A program made the position numbers and the translations under genes. From Deltaproteobacteria bacterium (lineage in GTDB: Bacteria > Myxococcota_A > Polyangia > HGW-17): a stretch of 39,197 nt of DNA. The notes below the pieces were generated by a model. It was given only the letters and a program-made list of their open reading frames with translations. It did no database searches and was not told the DNA's origin. The DNA is taken from the NCBI GenBank assembly GCA_016937155.1, contig JAFGWM010000077.1, positions 1 to 39,197 of the forward strand. The letters are read 5' to 3'. Numbering within the stretch: position 1 is the stretch's first letter; the number at the start of each line of letters is the position of its first letter. This document shows positions 26,298 through 35,174 of this stretch, in pieces.

Positions 26298-28142
26298 ATG
26301 AAAGAACATCTGCCTTTTCAGGCTCAATGGTCAGTAAAAGTACTACAATGGCTTGTTACAAGAAATCTGAGCCTTGAAGAACTGTTAACAGATGAAGATG
26401 TACTGGCTGGTGTAGTCAGTTTTTTTACAAAAAAAGTACAGTGTGACAACGATCCTCAGGCACCTCAGGATGAAGGAGAAATCAATAAACTGGCCGAGGA
26501 ACTTGATTTTGTAAAATGTCGCCTTGCGGGGGCAGATCAGCAAAGACAAAATGAAGTCACCAGACTTGAAGACAGGAATGCTGAATTACGTGAAGAGATA
26601 GTTAAACTCACTCAAAAGCTAAAAGCTTCTGAAAAAGAAATTTTTGAATCCCGGTTTTCCGTTGGGAAAGTCAAAGCTGAATTAAGAAAAACAGAAGAGG
26701 AAGCTAGGGATTTCCGGAGAGATAATGATAAAAAAGACAATAAAATTAAAGAACTTGAGCAGCAAATCCAAAATTTTGAAGACCAGAGATCCAGAGTCGA
26801 CAAAAATGCTTCGGAGGTACATCGAAAACTTGATGAACAGAAACGGAACCATCAGTCCCAACTGGAAAACGCAAGACAGCAGTATACTAAAGAGAAATCT
26901 AAGTTGGAGTTCCTTGTTGAGGAAAGGGATAATGCGCTCAGTGAGGCCCGTGAGGGGCAGGCTGCAGCAACCAGAGAAATTGAAAATATGAGGAAAGAGC
27001 TTGATAAAGCTGAAAACAGACTCTCCCTCCTTGAAATGGAAGCAATTGAAAAAGGCGTTCCAATGATCCGTGTTGGGGACAACCCGGTTGTAGGTCATAC
27101 GGTAGCCGAAGCAATGAAAAAGGAAAATGGCAAAGTAGCTGTTATTGATGAAGAGGATGTGGATAATGACAACTGGTCTAAAAAAAGCAAAAAGAACAAC
27201 CGCACTCCCGAACCCTCTTCATCCATTCAACTTGGAAAAAATGGTGAAGGACTGGATCTTTCAAATGATACCAGACTTCCAGAGCTTCATTCCATTGAAC
27301 TTGATGAATCAACAACAGAATCAGCATCAGAAGATTTTTCTCTTGATGAAATAGACTACACCGGTTCTTCATACAGCCTTGGAGAAACTTCCAGTATAAA
27401 ATCCGAACCTGAACAGAAACAACTGGAAACTAAAAAATCAACGAAGAGCAGACATCGAAAAAATACTAAATCTCCTGCAAAGAATTTGAAAACTGATTCA
27501 AAGATGGAGAAACCTAAGATTAAGAAAACTGAAGTACAAGCCGGTGCTAAAGTTAAACCAGTAAAAACAGTTGAAAAAGTCGCCCCGGGGAAAGTTACCA
27601 AAGAGGCATCCAAAGATCGAACCAAAACACCTGTAAAAGAAACAGGTAGGAATAATCAGCAGGTAATGAAACAACCACCCGCTTCCTTACCGGTTAAACC
27701 TCTGGATGCTCTACCAGTAAATAACTCTAAAAAGATTGAGACAAATTCTTCTCAAAAGAAAAAAGCAGTATCTGAATCAGTAGCAAAGCATTCTGAGAAA
27801 AGTTCAAAATCAGCTGAAATTGAAAGTCCGAAAAAAACTCCTGCAAAGGCAAAAAGTAGGAGAAAACCAACAGAATCTTCAAAAACATCCACTGAAAACT
27901 CAGCCGTCGAAACCAGGAAGACCGCTGAAAAAGTTGATGTGAATGAAGATAAAAAAACAGATATCAAAGCTGCTCCTAAAACCACAGATAAAAAATCGTC
28001 ATCTGCCAGAGCTGGAAAAACAACTTCAAAAGGTTCATCAAAATCAGGGAAAACCAGTAAAACAAAAAAGACAGATGAAAAATCCACGGTTGAATCAGAC
28101 GCAAAGAATTCTGTAAAACCCAAGCCGGAAAAAGAAAAATAA
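26298..28142 (+). CDS. Long coiled-coil protein with Lys/Ser/Thr-rich tail
   Basis: 614 residues, no signal peptide or TM helix. A short globular head (1-50, MKEHLPFQAQWSVKVLQWL) precedes a coiled coil (about 60-265) rich in Glu, Lys, Arg and Gln. A linker with RVGDNPVVGHTVAEAM, an acidic Ser-rich stretch (about 300-370) and a low-complexity basic tail (about 375-614) of Lys, Ser, Thr, Pro and Ala follow. The tail has histone-H1-like KTPAK/KSS words. Such tails bind DNA or polyanions in AlgP- and H1-like proteins; a cytoskeletal or nucleoid role is inference. GAGG precedes the ATG and a hairpin terminator follows, so it is monocistronic. Confidence 0.78.
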   Translation: MKEHLPFQAQWSVKVLQWLVTRNLSLEELLTDEDVLAGVVSFFTKKVQCDNDPQAPQDEGEINKLAEELDFVKCRLAGADQQRQNEVTRLEDRNAELREEIVKLTQKLKASEKEIFESRFSVGKVKAELRKTEEEARDFRRDNDKKDNKIKELEQQIQNFEDQRSRVDKNASEVHRKLDEQKRNHQSQLENARQQYTKEKSKLEFLVEERDNALSEAREGQAAATREIENMRKELDKAENRLSLLEMEAIEKGVPMIRVGDNPVVGHTVAEAMKKENGKVAVIDEEDVDNDNWSKKSKKNNRTPEPSSSIQLGKNGEGLDLSNDTRLPELHSIELDESTTESASEDFSLDEIDYTGSSYSLGETSSIKSEPEQKQLETKKSTKSRHRKNTKSPAKNLKTDSKMEKPKIKKTEVQAGAKVKPVKTVEKVAPGKVTKEASKDRTKTPVKETGRNNQQVMKQPPASLPVKPLDALPVNNSKKIETNSSQKKKAVSESVAKHSEKSSKSAEIESPKKTPAKAKSRRKPTESSKTSTENSAVETRKTAEKVDVNEDKKTDIKAAPKTTDKKSSSARAGKTTSKGSSKSGKTSKTKKTDEKSTVESDAKNSVKPKPEKEK

Positions 28143-28152
28143 TTTTCAGGTG

Positions 28153-28190
28153 CAGTTGCCCGGTATTCACTCCGGGCAACTGATTTTCCC
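28153..28190 (+). terminator. Rho-independent terminator
   Basis: An 11-base perfect stem (28153-28163 CAGTTGCCCGG with 28172-28182) and an 8-base loop, followed by ATTTTCCC. It stands 10 bases after the coiled-coil gene stop. The T-run is short, but the stem is strong and G+C-rich in an A+T-rich context. Confidence 0.8.
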
Positions 28191-28282
28191 TAATATGCAA
28201 ATACAGCGAGTACTTTTGTGGTAAAACTTTCCTCCGGTATGTGTTTGTATCTTTTAAGAATTTTTAGTTTTGTGATAAGTTT

Positions 28283-29320
28283 TTAGTAAAATGGACGATG
28301 ACTTCCAACAACAATTAATCGATCATTTTCATCCAGTTTAAAAGAACCCTGAGGTGCAAATATATTCTTTTCATCTCTTCTGATTCCAATAACTGCCAGG
28401 CCCTTTTCTTCTACATTATCACGTATTTCACCGAAAGTGGTTATTTCAGGAGGTTTTATAATATAAATCTGATTTCCATACTCATTACTCGTTAGTTCAG
28501 TTATTACACTGTGAACACCAGGATCAAGAACCTCCTGAATCATCATCTGGGATGATAACGAGCTTATTGAAACAATGGAATCGCATCCGGCTCTTTTAAA
28601 AAATATTTCATTTTCAGGATTTATACAGTGAACAACTGTAAAACATTCAGGTGAAGTTCTTTCAATAGTAAGTACTATAGCGAGATTTCTCAAATCAGAA
28701 TTTTTTATATCACTGGTGATTGCGTTTATAATAATTCCTGAAGATTCCTTATAGTTTGCCTTTATCAGTGTAGCCTCACGTGAAAGATCACCTCTCACAA
28801 AGAAAACCCTCAACTGAGACAGTTCTTCCGGTAATTGTTCCAAGGATTCATCAATAAGAACAATATCGGAATTCTTTGTTTTGAGATCCTGCCTGATTTC
28901 GCTGACAAGCTTCATAGTCTCCCCAAAATTATTATAGTTACAAATAATTATATGATTCTTAAAAACTATCTGTTTCATACCCTTCATCTCTCTGATTTTT
29001 GATTCAACAATCTTTGAAGCTGCCAGCGATAACATATAACCAAGTACACCAACTCCTAAAAGCATGGTAGGCACACCGATAAAAACTCTTCCTTCAAACG
29101 TGGATGGGAAATAATCACCATATCCAACTGTCGTCATTGTTACCAGTGACCACCAGAGAGAATCAATCCACTTAAGATCAGGTTTTACAGGCAATTCATA
29201 ATATAAAAAACCAGTTGAACTATAAATTATAAGTGAAATCAGAAAAAATGTAGTTACAAACCATGGTCTTCTGACTCCTTCCCTTGCGTAACTTAAAAAA
29301 TGAAAAAGATATTTAATCAT
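28283..29320 (-). CDS. Two-TM potassium channel with RCK/TrkA domains
   Basis: MthK/Kch-like K+ channel, 345 residues. TM1 (about 21-42), the pore helix and selectivity filter TTVGYGD (residues 63-69), and TM2 (about 79-103) come first. A cytosolic RCK N-domain starts at HIIICNYNNFGE and a TrkA-C-like domain (about 275-345) ends the protein. The RCK dinucleotide loop, normally GxGxxG, reads N128-Y-N-N-F-G133, so classical NAD binding is doubtful, though the acidic residue after strand 2 (VLIDES) remains. ATG 29320 overlaps the upstream stop as ATGA, with GGAG 8 bases ahead; the longer frame to 29341 is rejected. Confidence 0.92.
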   Translation of the reverse strand: MIKYLFHFLSYAREGVRRPWFVTTFFLISLIIYSSTGFLYYELPVKPDLKWIDSLWWSLVTMTTVGYGDYFPSTFEGRVFIGVPTMLLGVGVLGYMLSLAASKIVESKIREMKGMKQIVFKNHIIICNYNNFGETMKLVSEIRQDLKTKNSDIVLIDESLEQLPEELSQLRVFFVRGDLSREATLIKANYKESSGIIINAITSDIKNSDLRNLAIVLTIERTSPECFTVVHCINPENEIFFKRAGCDSIVSISSLSSQMMIQEVLDPGVHSVITELTSNEYGNQIYIIKPPEITTFGEIRDNVEEKGLAVIGIRRDEKNIFAPQGSFKLDENDRLIVVGSHRPFY

Positions 29321-29958
29321 CTTTTTCTCTCCGAATACCACATTTGTTTCAATGATATGGCAAGACTTCTGGACTTCTCATGACTCCAGATTCCCAACCC
29401 TGAATTCACTGCCTGATGCTCAATTTTAAGATATTCCTTCTCACGGCTGAATTCATATCTTGTGTAAACCATCGTGAGACCCCTCTTCAGTATTTCTTTT
29501 GCAATATCGACTGAATATTTTTCAGTCTCCCTGCCAGAATCCACGTGAACATACGCAAGAAGGCGTCCCCTTTTGTCCTTAGCTTTCTCCATCAGAATTA
29601 TTTTTGCTTTTTTCCCCTCATAATTTGATTTAATAAAATTGAAACACTGCTCACCAAAACGGGGAAATAAAAATGCTCCGGCGAATGGATCAAAAGATTT
29701 TATACCAAGAAGCCTAACCAAGGTCCGCTTGCCAGCTTTATTTGATACAGACATCTCATCAGCATCCACTACTTTTTCAATTTTTACAATTTCCCCGGAT
29801 TTAAAAAGATCCGGATTTTTAGAAATCAGTCTGGATTTGAACTGCCACGAACCGATAATGAATCTAACTGAAAAAGCCAGAAGTAAAATACTCAATCCCA
29901 GTACAAAATATCGATCCATGTGGATTAGAAATTTTTTAAATTTAGAATTACCAGTCAT
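29317..29958 (-). CDS. Membrane-anchored staphylococcal-nuclease-like protein
   Basis: 213 residues: an N-terminal TM anchor (about 17-35) followed by an SNase/TNase-like OB-fold domain (about 55-195). Visible equivalents are VVDADEM (normally V-D-GDT), VRLLGIKSFD (normally VRL-GIDTPE) and DKRGRLLAYV with the catalytic Arg. GLGIWS closes the domain as in the family. Two active-site positions differ: the Asp of GIDTPE is Lys, and the catalytic Glu is Asp, so nuclease activity may be reduced or lost. It precedes and is translationally coupled to the K+ channel gene, an odd pairing. Ribosome site weak. Confidence 0.83.
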   Translation of the reverse strand: MTGNSKFKKFLIHMDRYFVLGLSILLLAFSVRFIIGSWQFKSRLISKNPDLFKSGEIVKIEKVVDADEMSVSNKAGKRTLVRLLGIKSFDPFAGAFLFPRFGEQCFNFIKSNYEGKKAKIILMEKAKDKRGRLLAYVHVDSGRETEKYSVDIAKEILKRGLTMVYTRYEFSREKEYLKIEHQAVNSGLGIWSHEKSRSLAISLKQMWYSERKR

Positions 29959-30055
29959 ATCAAACCGGACTCTAATCCTTTAAGACAATTTTGTAAAAAG
30001 CTTTCGGAAAAGGTGTTTTATTGTTTTATGATTAATCACTTCTTCAGGCATACCA

Positions 30056-30083
30056 TTGTAAATTTCATTGTGAATGATATAAC
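30056..30083 (+). promoter_or_regulatory. Candidate extended -10 promoter of the M3 peptidase gene
   Basis: TTGTAA (30056-30061), a 16-base spacer and TATAAC (30078-30083) preceded by TG-A. The arrangement duplicates that of the DUF47-pit promoter. It lies 45 bases before the start codon. Confidence 0.5.
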
Positions 30084-30127
30084 TCTGAGCTCATAAAGGA
30101 GAACTAATTCTCAGGAAAGGAAATCCC

Positions 30128-32230
30128 ATGAAAAAATTCATAGTTTATTTTATGGTTCTTGCTTTAGGCGGATGTAATAATTCCTCCAAAGGATCTGGAC
30201 AGAAAACAACTGAAAATAAAATTGTAAACACTTCTGGAGATCAAAAGAAAACACCAGAAGTTGAAAACAAAAAGCAAACTGAAGTTAAAAAATCAATAAT
30301 TATAGAGCCCGAAATATGGAATACTGTTGCTGAAGTGGAAAAGGCCTGCTCCAGTCATTTAGGTATAGCTCAAACACATCAGAAAGTACTCGAAGGAAAT
30401 ACTCTTGATGGTAAAGTTAAAGCACTTGATGTAATGAATGAACTTCTGATTGAGATGGACAGAATTCTTCCTGCAGCTGAACTCATAGCTAATGCTCATG
30501 AAAATAAAAAAGTCCGTGAAGCAGCAGAAAAATGCGAACAAAAAGCCAAAAAATTTGCCAGTAATTTAAAACTGAATCAGGCTGTTTATAAAACACTTAA
30601 AAGTACACCGGAAAATTCACTGGATCCATTATCCAAAAGGTTCAGAAGCCGGATTCTTCTGGATTACAAACGCAGCGGTGTTGATAGAGATGAAAAAACC
30701 CGTTCACAACTTGCACTCATTGAAGGCAAAATAGTAAAACTTTCTCAGGAATATGGAAAAAATCTGAGGGGTGACAAAAAAACTGTATCTGTAAAAAAAT
30801 CTGAACTTAAAGGACTTCCTGAGGATTTCATCAAATCGAGAAAAACAGACAAAAAAGGTAATTTGATTATTTCCACTGACTATCCTGATTTCTTTCCTGT
30901 TCAAAAATATGCAATCAGTGAGAAACTACGAAAGAACCTCTACACAAAATTTCTTAGCAGGGGATATCCTGCAAATGAAAAAGTCCTTCAGGAAATACTA
31001 ACTCTCAGAAATCAGTATGCCACAATTCTGGGATATTCTTCCTGGTCACAGTACATGGCTGAGGATAAAATGGTTAAAACATCCAAGGCTGTTAAGGATT
31101 TTATTGATAAAGTAGCTGATATTTCCAGAAAACGCATGAAAGAAGATTTAAAAGCTCTTCTTACGAGGAAAAAGAAGGATAACCGAAGAGCCAGAAATGT
31201 TGGTGTCTATGATCGTTTTTATTATGTACAAAAAATTCAGTCTGAAAAATATGGCGTTAATCCTCAGGAAGTAAGAGCCCATTTCAATTTTAACAGTGTA
31301 AAACAGGGTGTTCTTGATACAGCCCAAAAAATGTATGGAGTAAAATTCCTGAAAGTTGAAAACGCAAAAGTGTGGCATAAAAGTGTTGAAGCTTACAATA
31401 TTATGGAAAACGGCAGAATAATCGCAAGATTTTACCTTGATATGCATTCAAGAGATGGGAAATACGGTCATGCAGCCGAATTCCCCATTTACAGCGGAGT
31501 TTCAGGAATCCAGCTTCCCAGTGCAGCTTTGGTTACAAATTTTCCGGATCCTTCAAAACATGCTGATGGTGTAGCACTCATGGAACACGGTCAGGTGACA
31601 ACATTTTTTCACGAGTTTGGCCACCTTATGCATCAGTTGTTCAGTGGGAATCATAAATGGATAAATCAGTCAGGGATAAACTGTGAGTGGGATTTTGTTG
31701 AAGCTCCTTCCCAAATGATGGAGGAATGGGCATGGGATACAGATGTTCTCAGTAAATTTGCTTTTCATAATAAAACAAAAAAACCAATTTCCAAAGAGTT
31801 GGTGGAAAAAATGAAAAAAGCCAATGAATTCGGAAAAGGAGTTCATATTATGAGGCAGATGTTTTATGCAGCTCTCAGCCATACTTATCATGACAGAATA
31901 CCGGGAAAACCGGATCTGATGAAAATTCTCAGGAATGTTCAGAAAAAATACAGTCCGTGGGATTATCTTCCAAAAACTGCCACTTATGCAAACTTCGGTC
32001 ATCTTGTGGGCTATTCTTCCCAGTACTATACTTACATGTGGTCTCTTGTTATAGCTAAAGACCTTTTTACAAAATTTACAAAAGATGGATTGATGAACAC
32101 TGACACCGCAAAACTGTATAGAGACAAGGTACTTGCAAAAGGTGGCAGCAGGGACGCTGCTGATATGGTCAGTGACTTCCTTGGAAGACCCTACAATTTT
32201 GAGGCTTTCAAAAAATACCTGCTGAAATAA
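30128..32230 (+). CDS. Lipid-anchored M3A (thimet-type) oligopeptidase
   Basis: Zinc oligopeptidase of family M3 carrying a lipoprotein signal (lipobox LGGC, Cys16) and a Lys/Thr/Glu-rich linker, so it should act outside the cytoplasm. Zinc site: HEFGH at 495-499 with third ligand Glu525 in DFVEAPSQMMEEW, the M3A signature. Near the C-terminus GHLVGYSSQYYTYMWSLVIAKDLF contains the conserved substrate-binding Tyr residues. The 700-residue length fits the M3A fold after the linker. AAAGGA lies upstream of the ATG. It would trim short peptides in the periplasm or at the outer membrane; most characterised M3A enzymes are cytosolic. Confidence 0.93.
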   Translation: MKKFIVYFMVLALGGCNNSSKGSGQKTTENKIVNTSGDQKKTPEVENKKQTEVKKSIIIEPEIWNTVAEVEKACSSHLGIAQTHQKVLEGNTLDGKVKALDVMNELLIEMDRILPAAELIANAHENKKVREAAEKCEQKAKKFASNLKLNQAVYKTLKSTPENSLDPLSKRFRSRILLDYKRSGVDRDEKTRSQLALIEGKIVKLSQEYGKNLRGDKKTVSVKKSELKGLPEDFIKSRKTDKKGNLIISTDYPDFFPVQKYAISEKLRKNLYTKFLSRGYPANEKVLQEILTLRNQYATILGYSSWSQYMAEDKMVKTSKAVKDFIDKVADISRKRMKEDLKALLTRKKKDNRRARNVGVYDRFYYVQKIQSEKYGVNPQEVRAHFNFNSVKQGVLDTAQKMYGVKFLKVENAKVWHKSVEAYNIMENGRIIARFYLDMHSRDGKYGHAAEFPIYSGVSGIQLPSAALVTNFPDPSKHADGVALMEHGQVTTFFHEFGHLMHQLFSGNHKWINQSGINCEWDFVEAPSQMMEEWAWDTDVLSKFAFHNKTKKPISKELVEKMKKANEFGKGVHIMRQMFYAALSHTYHDRIPGKPDLMKILRNVQKKYSPWDYLPKTATYANFGHLVGYSSQYYTYMWSLVIAKDLFTKFTKDGLMNTDTAKLYRDKVLAKGGSRDAADMVSDFLGRPYNFEAFKKYLLK

Positions 32231-32271
32231 ATTTCCTTATCCTCTCAGTAAATAAATACCATCCAATTCAC

Positions 32272-33888
32272 TTATTTTAATCTGCGCAAAACTCTTTCAA
32301 TATCCTTATAGAAAGGATCCTTTTTATCAGCGGTTTTCAGAAACATTTCAAAATACGGGATTGCTTTTTTATACTTACCTCTCAACTGCCATGTACTCCC
32401 AGCCACCAAGAGAGCCCAGCTGTTTTCAGGATTCAATTTTAATACTTTTTCAACTGTTGACAGTGCTAGTTCGTCCTTTTTTGATGCATGATAAGCCAGA
32501 GACAGAAGTGCCATGGTATAACTGTCCTCTTCCTTTTTACTGATACTGTAACTGAACATTTTAACAGCCTCAGAATACTTTGATCTTGAGAGTGCATTCA
32601 AGCCATCTCTTACACATTGCGGGCAGCCACTGTTTTCAATTCCATCATCTCTGTGTTTTGAAAGAGCATGTTTTACAAGGAGATTCTCGGTTGGTATCCC
32701 TTCTCCGGCACTTAACACCGGCTGTTTATTATCCTTTTTAACTGTTTTTGGTTTTTCAACTTTGGGGAGTTGTTTTTTCACATTAATCTGGCTGTCCCCT
32801 ATTGTTTTTTCCTTTTTCGGGGTGACCACAATATTTTTTTCCTTTGAAACATTCATCTCTGAGTCAGAATCCCGGCCAAACCAGTAATAAGCAATAGCAC
32901 CAATAATTATAAACAGGCCAAAAAGCCCTATTGTCAAACCTGTTTTTCTCGACCTGACAACGCTGAAGTCAGGTTGAAATTCATTTTCAGTTAACTTTTG
33001 TTCAGAGTTATCTTTTTCAGAAGAGGAATTTTCAGAAAAGGAATTATAAACATCCTCAAAATCACTGTCATCATTTAAAACAGTATCAGATGAACCAGGT
33101 ATGTAGGCATCAGGAAAAAGAACGTCACTCTCACCTGTTTCATGTCTGTAGACGTTTTTGCCTTCCTCATCAAGGGCAAGACTGGCATCTATATCCAGCA
33201 AACTGGTTTTCTTTGTGTGTAAATCAGTTTTCGGTTTTTGCTCTATATGTATCATAGGATCAGAAATTTCTGCCGGATGTTCTGATTCAACACTTTCAGA
33301 TATTTTAATTTCTTCTGATTTTTCCTTAGATATATCATGAGAATTATCCTCAGGCTTATCTTCTGCTTTCTCAGACTCATAAATTATTTCCTGAGGATCT
33401 TTCATTAAACTTAAAATAAAACTGGCTGTTCTGGAATCATGTTCTGAAAGCAGCCGAAATGCTCCACTGGCAAGTGCCTGCCTTTTTCTGATAGAAATTG
33501 TATCAGAAAGAATCATTGGAATTATTTCAGTCAACTCTTCCTCATTTGTTATACATACTACTCTATCAAAATTTCTTGCTCCAAACCTTAAAACTGTTTC
33601 AGTTTCCAGAACTGAAGCTTCCAGAACATTATTCTGTGGTTTCAAAGGGGTTACAAGCAACAGTAATTCAGTTTCCTTTCCTTCAAAATTCATTTGAATA
33701 TGATTTCTTAAAATTGCCGGTGCCTGACCTGGTTTTAAAACATCCACCTTCATTTTTCGGGACTGGAATTCATCAGCATTTCTTTCACTGCAGTAAACCC
33801 TGACACTTTTTCCAAGAAGTGTTGCGGTAGCTAAAACGACATTTTCAGTGACATCAGATGTTACAATTGCTCTGGTAATTGTGCTCAT
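32272..33888 (-). CDS. Single-TM protein with C-terminal TPR repeats
   Basis: 538 residues. Residues 1-165 are an unrecognised alpha/beta cytosolic domain (repeating ILVTxx/VVCI strands). Residues 166-312 are an acidic, Ser/Glu-rich disordered linker. A TM helix spans about 317-337, then a Lys-rich linker and a CPQC motif (422-425), and residues about 425-538 form three TPR-type helix pairs (ALSRSKYSEAVKMFSYSI, KVLKLNPENSWALLVAGSTW, GKYKKAIPYFEMFL). Topology places the TPRs in the periplasm. The layout resembles bitopic signalling proteins of delta-proteobacteria, but no function can be assigned. It ends convergently, 41 bases from the peptidase gene, with no evident terminator between. Confidence 0.78.
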   Translation of the reverse strand: MSTITRAIVTSDVTENVVLATATLLGKSVRVYCSERNADEFQSRKMKVDVLKPGQAPAILRNHIQMNFEGKETELLLLVTPLKPQNNVLEASVLETETVLRFGARNFDRVVCITNEEELTEIIPMILSDTISIRKRQALASGAFRLLSEHDSRTASFILSLMKDPQEIIYESEKAEDKPEDNSHDISKEKSEEIKISESVESEHPAEISDPMIHIEQKPKTDLHTKKTSLLDIDASLALDEEGKNVYRHETGESDVLFPDAYIPGSSDTVLNDDSDFEDVYNSFSENSSSEKDNSEQKLTENEFQPDFSVVRSRKTGLTIGLFGLFIIIGAIAYYWFGRDSDSEMNVSKEKNIVVTPKKEKTIGDSQINVKKQLPKVEKPKTVKKDNKQPVLSAGEGIPTENLLVKHALSKHRDDGIENSGCPQCVRDGLNALSRSKYSEAVKMFSYSISKKEEDSYTMALLSLAYHASKKDELALSTVEKVLKLNPENSWALLVAGSTWQLRGKYKKAIPYFEMFLKTADKKDPFYKDIERVLRRLK

Positions 33889-34021
33889 AATTATTTTCCG
33901 GTTTATTCTGCATAATTAACTATTACTGTCTTATCCCACGAAACATACTTTCGGCTGTTTTTTTTAAATCATTAACCGGATTTCGGAAGTAACTCAGTAT
34001 ACTAAAATTTCCTAAAGGGTT

Positions 34022-34049
34022 TTGCATGGACATAACAGAAGTATTAAAT
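34022..34049 (+). promoter_or_regulatory. Weak candidate promoter of the sugar ABC operon
   Basis: TTGCAT (34022-34027) and TTAAAT (34044-34049) with a 16-base spacer, 51 bases before the ATPase start. It is the best pair I could see in the 212-base divergent gap. The -10 box is poor, and no clear operator or sugar-regulator site was found. Confidence 0.3.
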
Positions 34050-34100
34050 TAGAGTGATAACCATTATCTATATTATCCTTGGTTGAAATTAAGGAGTAAC

Positions 34101-35174
34101 ATGGCAAAAGTAGTTTTTAAAAAAGTAGTTAAGTCGTATGGGGAAGTTACAGTTGTTCCTGAGCTTGATCTTGAAATTGAAGATGGAAGGTTCACTGTGC
34201 TTGTGGGTCCCAGCGGATGCGGAAAATCAACTACACTCAGAATGATTGCAGGACTTGAAGAAGTCACTTCCGGTGATCTGCTGATTGGCGAACGAAAGGT
34301 AAACAATGTTCTTCCCAGAGACAGGGATATTGCCATGGTTTTCCAGAGTTATGCACTCTATCCCCATATGACTGTAAGGGAAAACATGGCTTTTGGGCTG
34401 AAGTTGAGAAAAATTCCACAAAAGGAAATTGCCGCTAGAGTTGATGAAGTTGCTACAATGCTCTCTTTAAATGAATATCTGGATAGAAAACCAAAAGCTC
34501 TCAGCGGTGGCCAGCGTCAGAGAGTTGCCATGGGAAGAGCTATAGTAAGGCGTCCCAGTGTCTTTCTTTTTGACGAACCTCTTTCCAATCTTGATGCAAA
34601 ACTCAGGGGGGAGATGAGACGGGAAATTGCAAAGCTTCACCAGACGATTAAGACAACAATTGTATATGTAACCCATGATCAGGTTGAAGCAATGACTCTT
34701 GCAGACAATATTGTTGTTATGGAAAAGGGAATTATCCGTCAAAAAGGTCAGCCACTGGAACTTTATCATAAACCTGCAAATAGGTTTGTTGCCGGATTTA
34801 TAGGATCTCCAACAATGAATTTTGTCGACTGTAAAGTTGAAAATGGAAAACTTTCCAGTGAATCTTTTTCCATAAAAATACCGGATAATTTTAATACTGA
34901 AAATCACCAGAAAGTTACACTGGGTATTAGACCTGAAGATGTCATGCATGTAGAAAAGAAAGAGGATGGCGTAATCGAGGGAACCGCGGAAATAGTTGAA
35001 CCCCTTGGAGCTGAAATTCTTGTTACATTTAACACAGACTCTGCATCAATCATGGCTGGTTTTGAACCTACCTTCAAAATTGCTGTGGGTGACAAAGTAA
35101 TGTTGAAATTCCCTCCAGATAAAATCCATATTTTTGCTGCAGATTCCATGGGCGATTCTCTCAGGAGGGCATGA
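34101..35174 (+). CDS. Sugar ABC transporter ATPase, MalK/UgpC/MsmK type
   Basis: Cytosolic ATPase of the CUT1 sugar importer encoded by the next three genes. Walker A GPSGCGKST (residues 36-44), Q-loop FQSYALYPHMTV, signature LSGGQRQRVAMGRAI, Walker B VFLFDEPLSNLD and H-loop YVTHDQVEAMTLAD are present. The C-terminal 120 residues form a TOBE/OB regulatory domain with the LGIRPEDV motif. The start is ATG 34101 after AAGGAG; the frame back to 34083 is not needed. 357 residues is normal. The stop overlaps the binding-protein start (ATGATG). CUT1 systems import oligosaccharides or glycerol-phosphate; the substrate is not visible from the ATPase. Confidence 0.95.
   Translation: MAKVVFKKVVKSYGEVTVVPELDLEIEDGRFTVLVGPSGCGKSTTLRMIAGLEEVTSGDLLIGERKVNNVLPRDRDIAMVFQSYALYPHMTVRENMAFGLKLRKIPQKEIAARVDEVATMLSLNEYLDRKPKALSGGQRQRVAMGRAIVRRPSVFLFDEPLSNLDAKLRGEMRREIAKLHQTIKTTIVYVTHDQVEAMTLADNIVVMEKGIIRQKGQPLELYHKPANRFVAGFIGSPTMNFVDCKVENGKLSSESFSIKIPDNFNTENHQKVTLGIRPEDVMHVEKKEDGVIEGTAEIVEPLGAEILVTFNTDSASIMAGFEPTFKIAVGDKVMLKFPPDKIHIFAADSMGDSLRRA

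Noticed and set aside
27752-28123. Phe/Val/Ser-rich open frames opposite the Lys-rich tail of the coiled-coil gene
   Set aside because: They are the antisense of AAA/AAG/TCA-rich codons; low-complexity hydrophobic composition and no ribosome binding site show they are shadows.
30092-30112. GAGAA-CTAA-TTCTC hairpin in the M3 peptidase leader
   Set aside because: The stem is only five base pairs and A+T-rich; it is too weak to call a regulatory structure.
34051-34070. GATAA-CCA-TTATC inverted repeat before the ABC operon
   Set aside because: Arms are only five bases in an A+T-rich region, so chance is likely.
34467-34949. 160-codon minus-strand frame inside the MalK-like gene
   Set aside because: It lies wholly antisense to a strongly conserved ATPase and has no recognisable domain.
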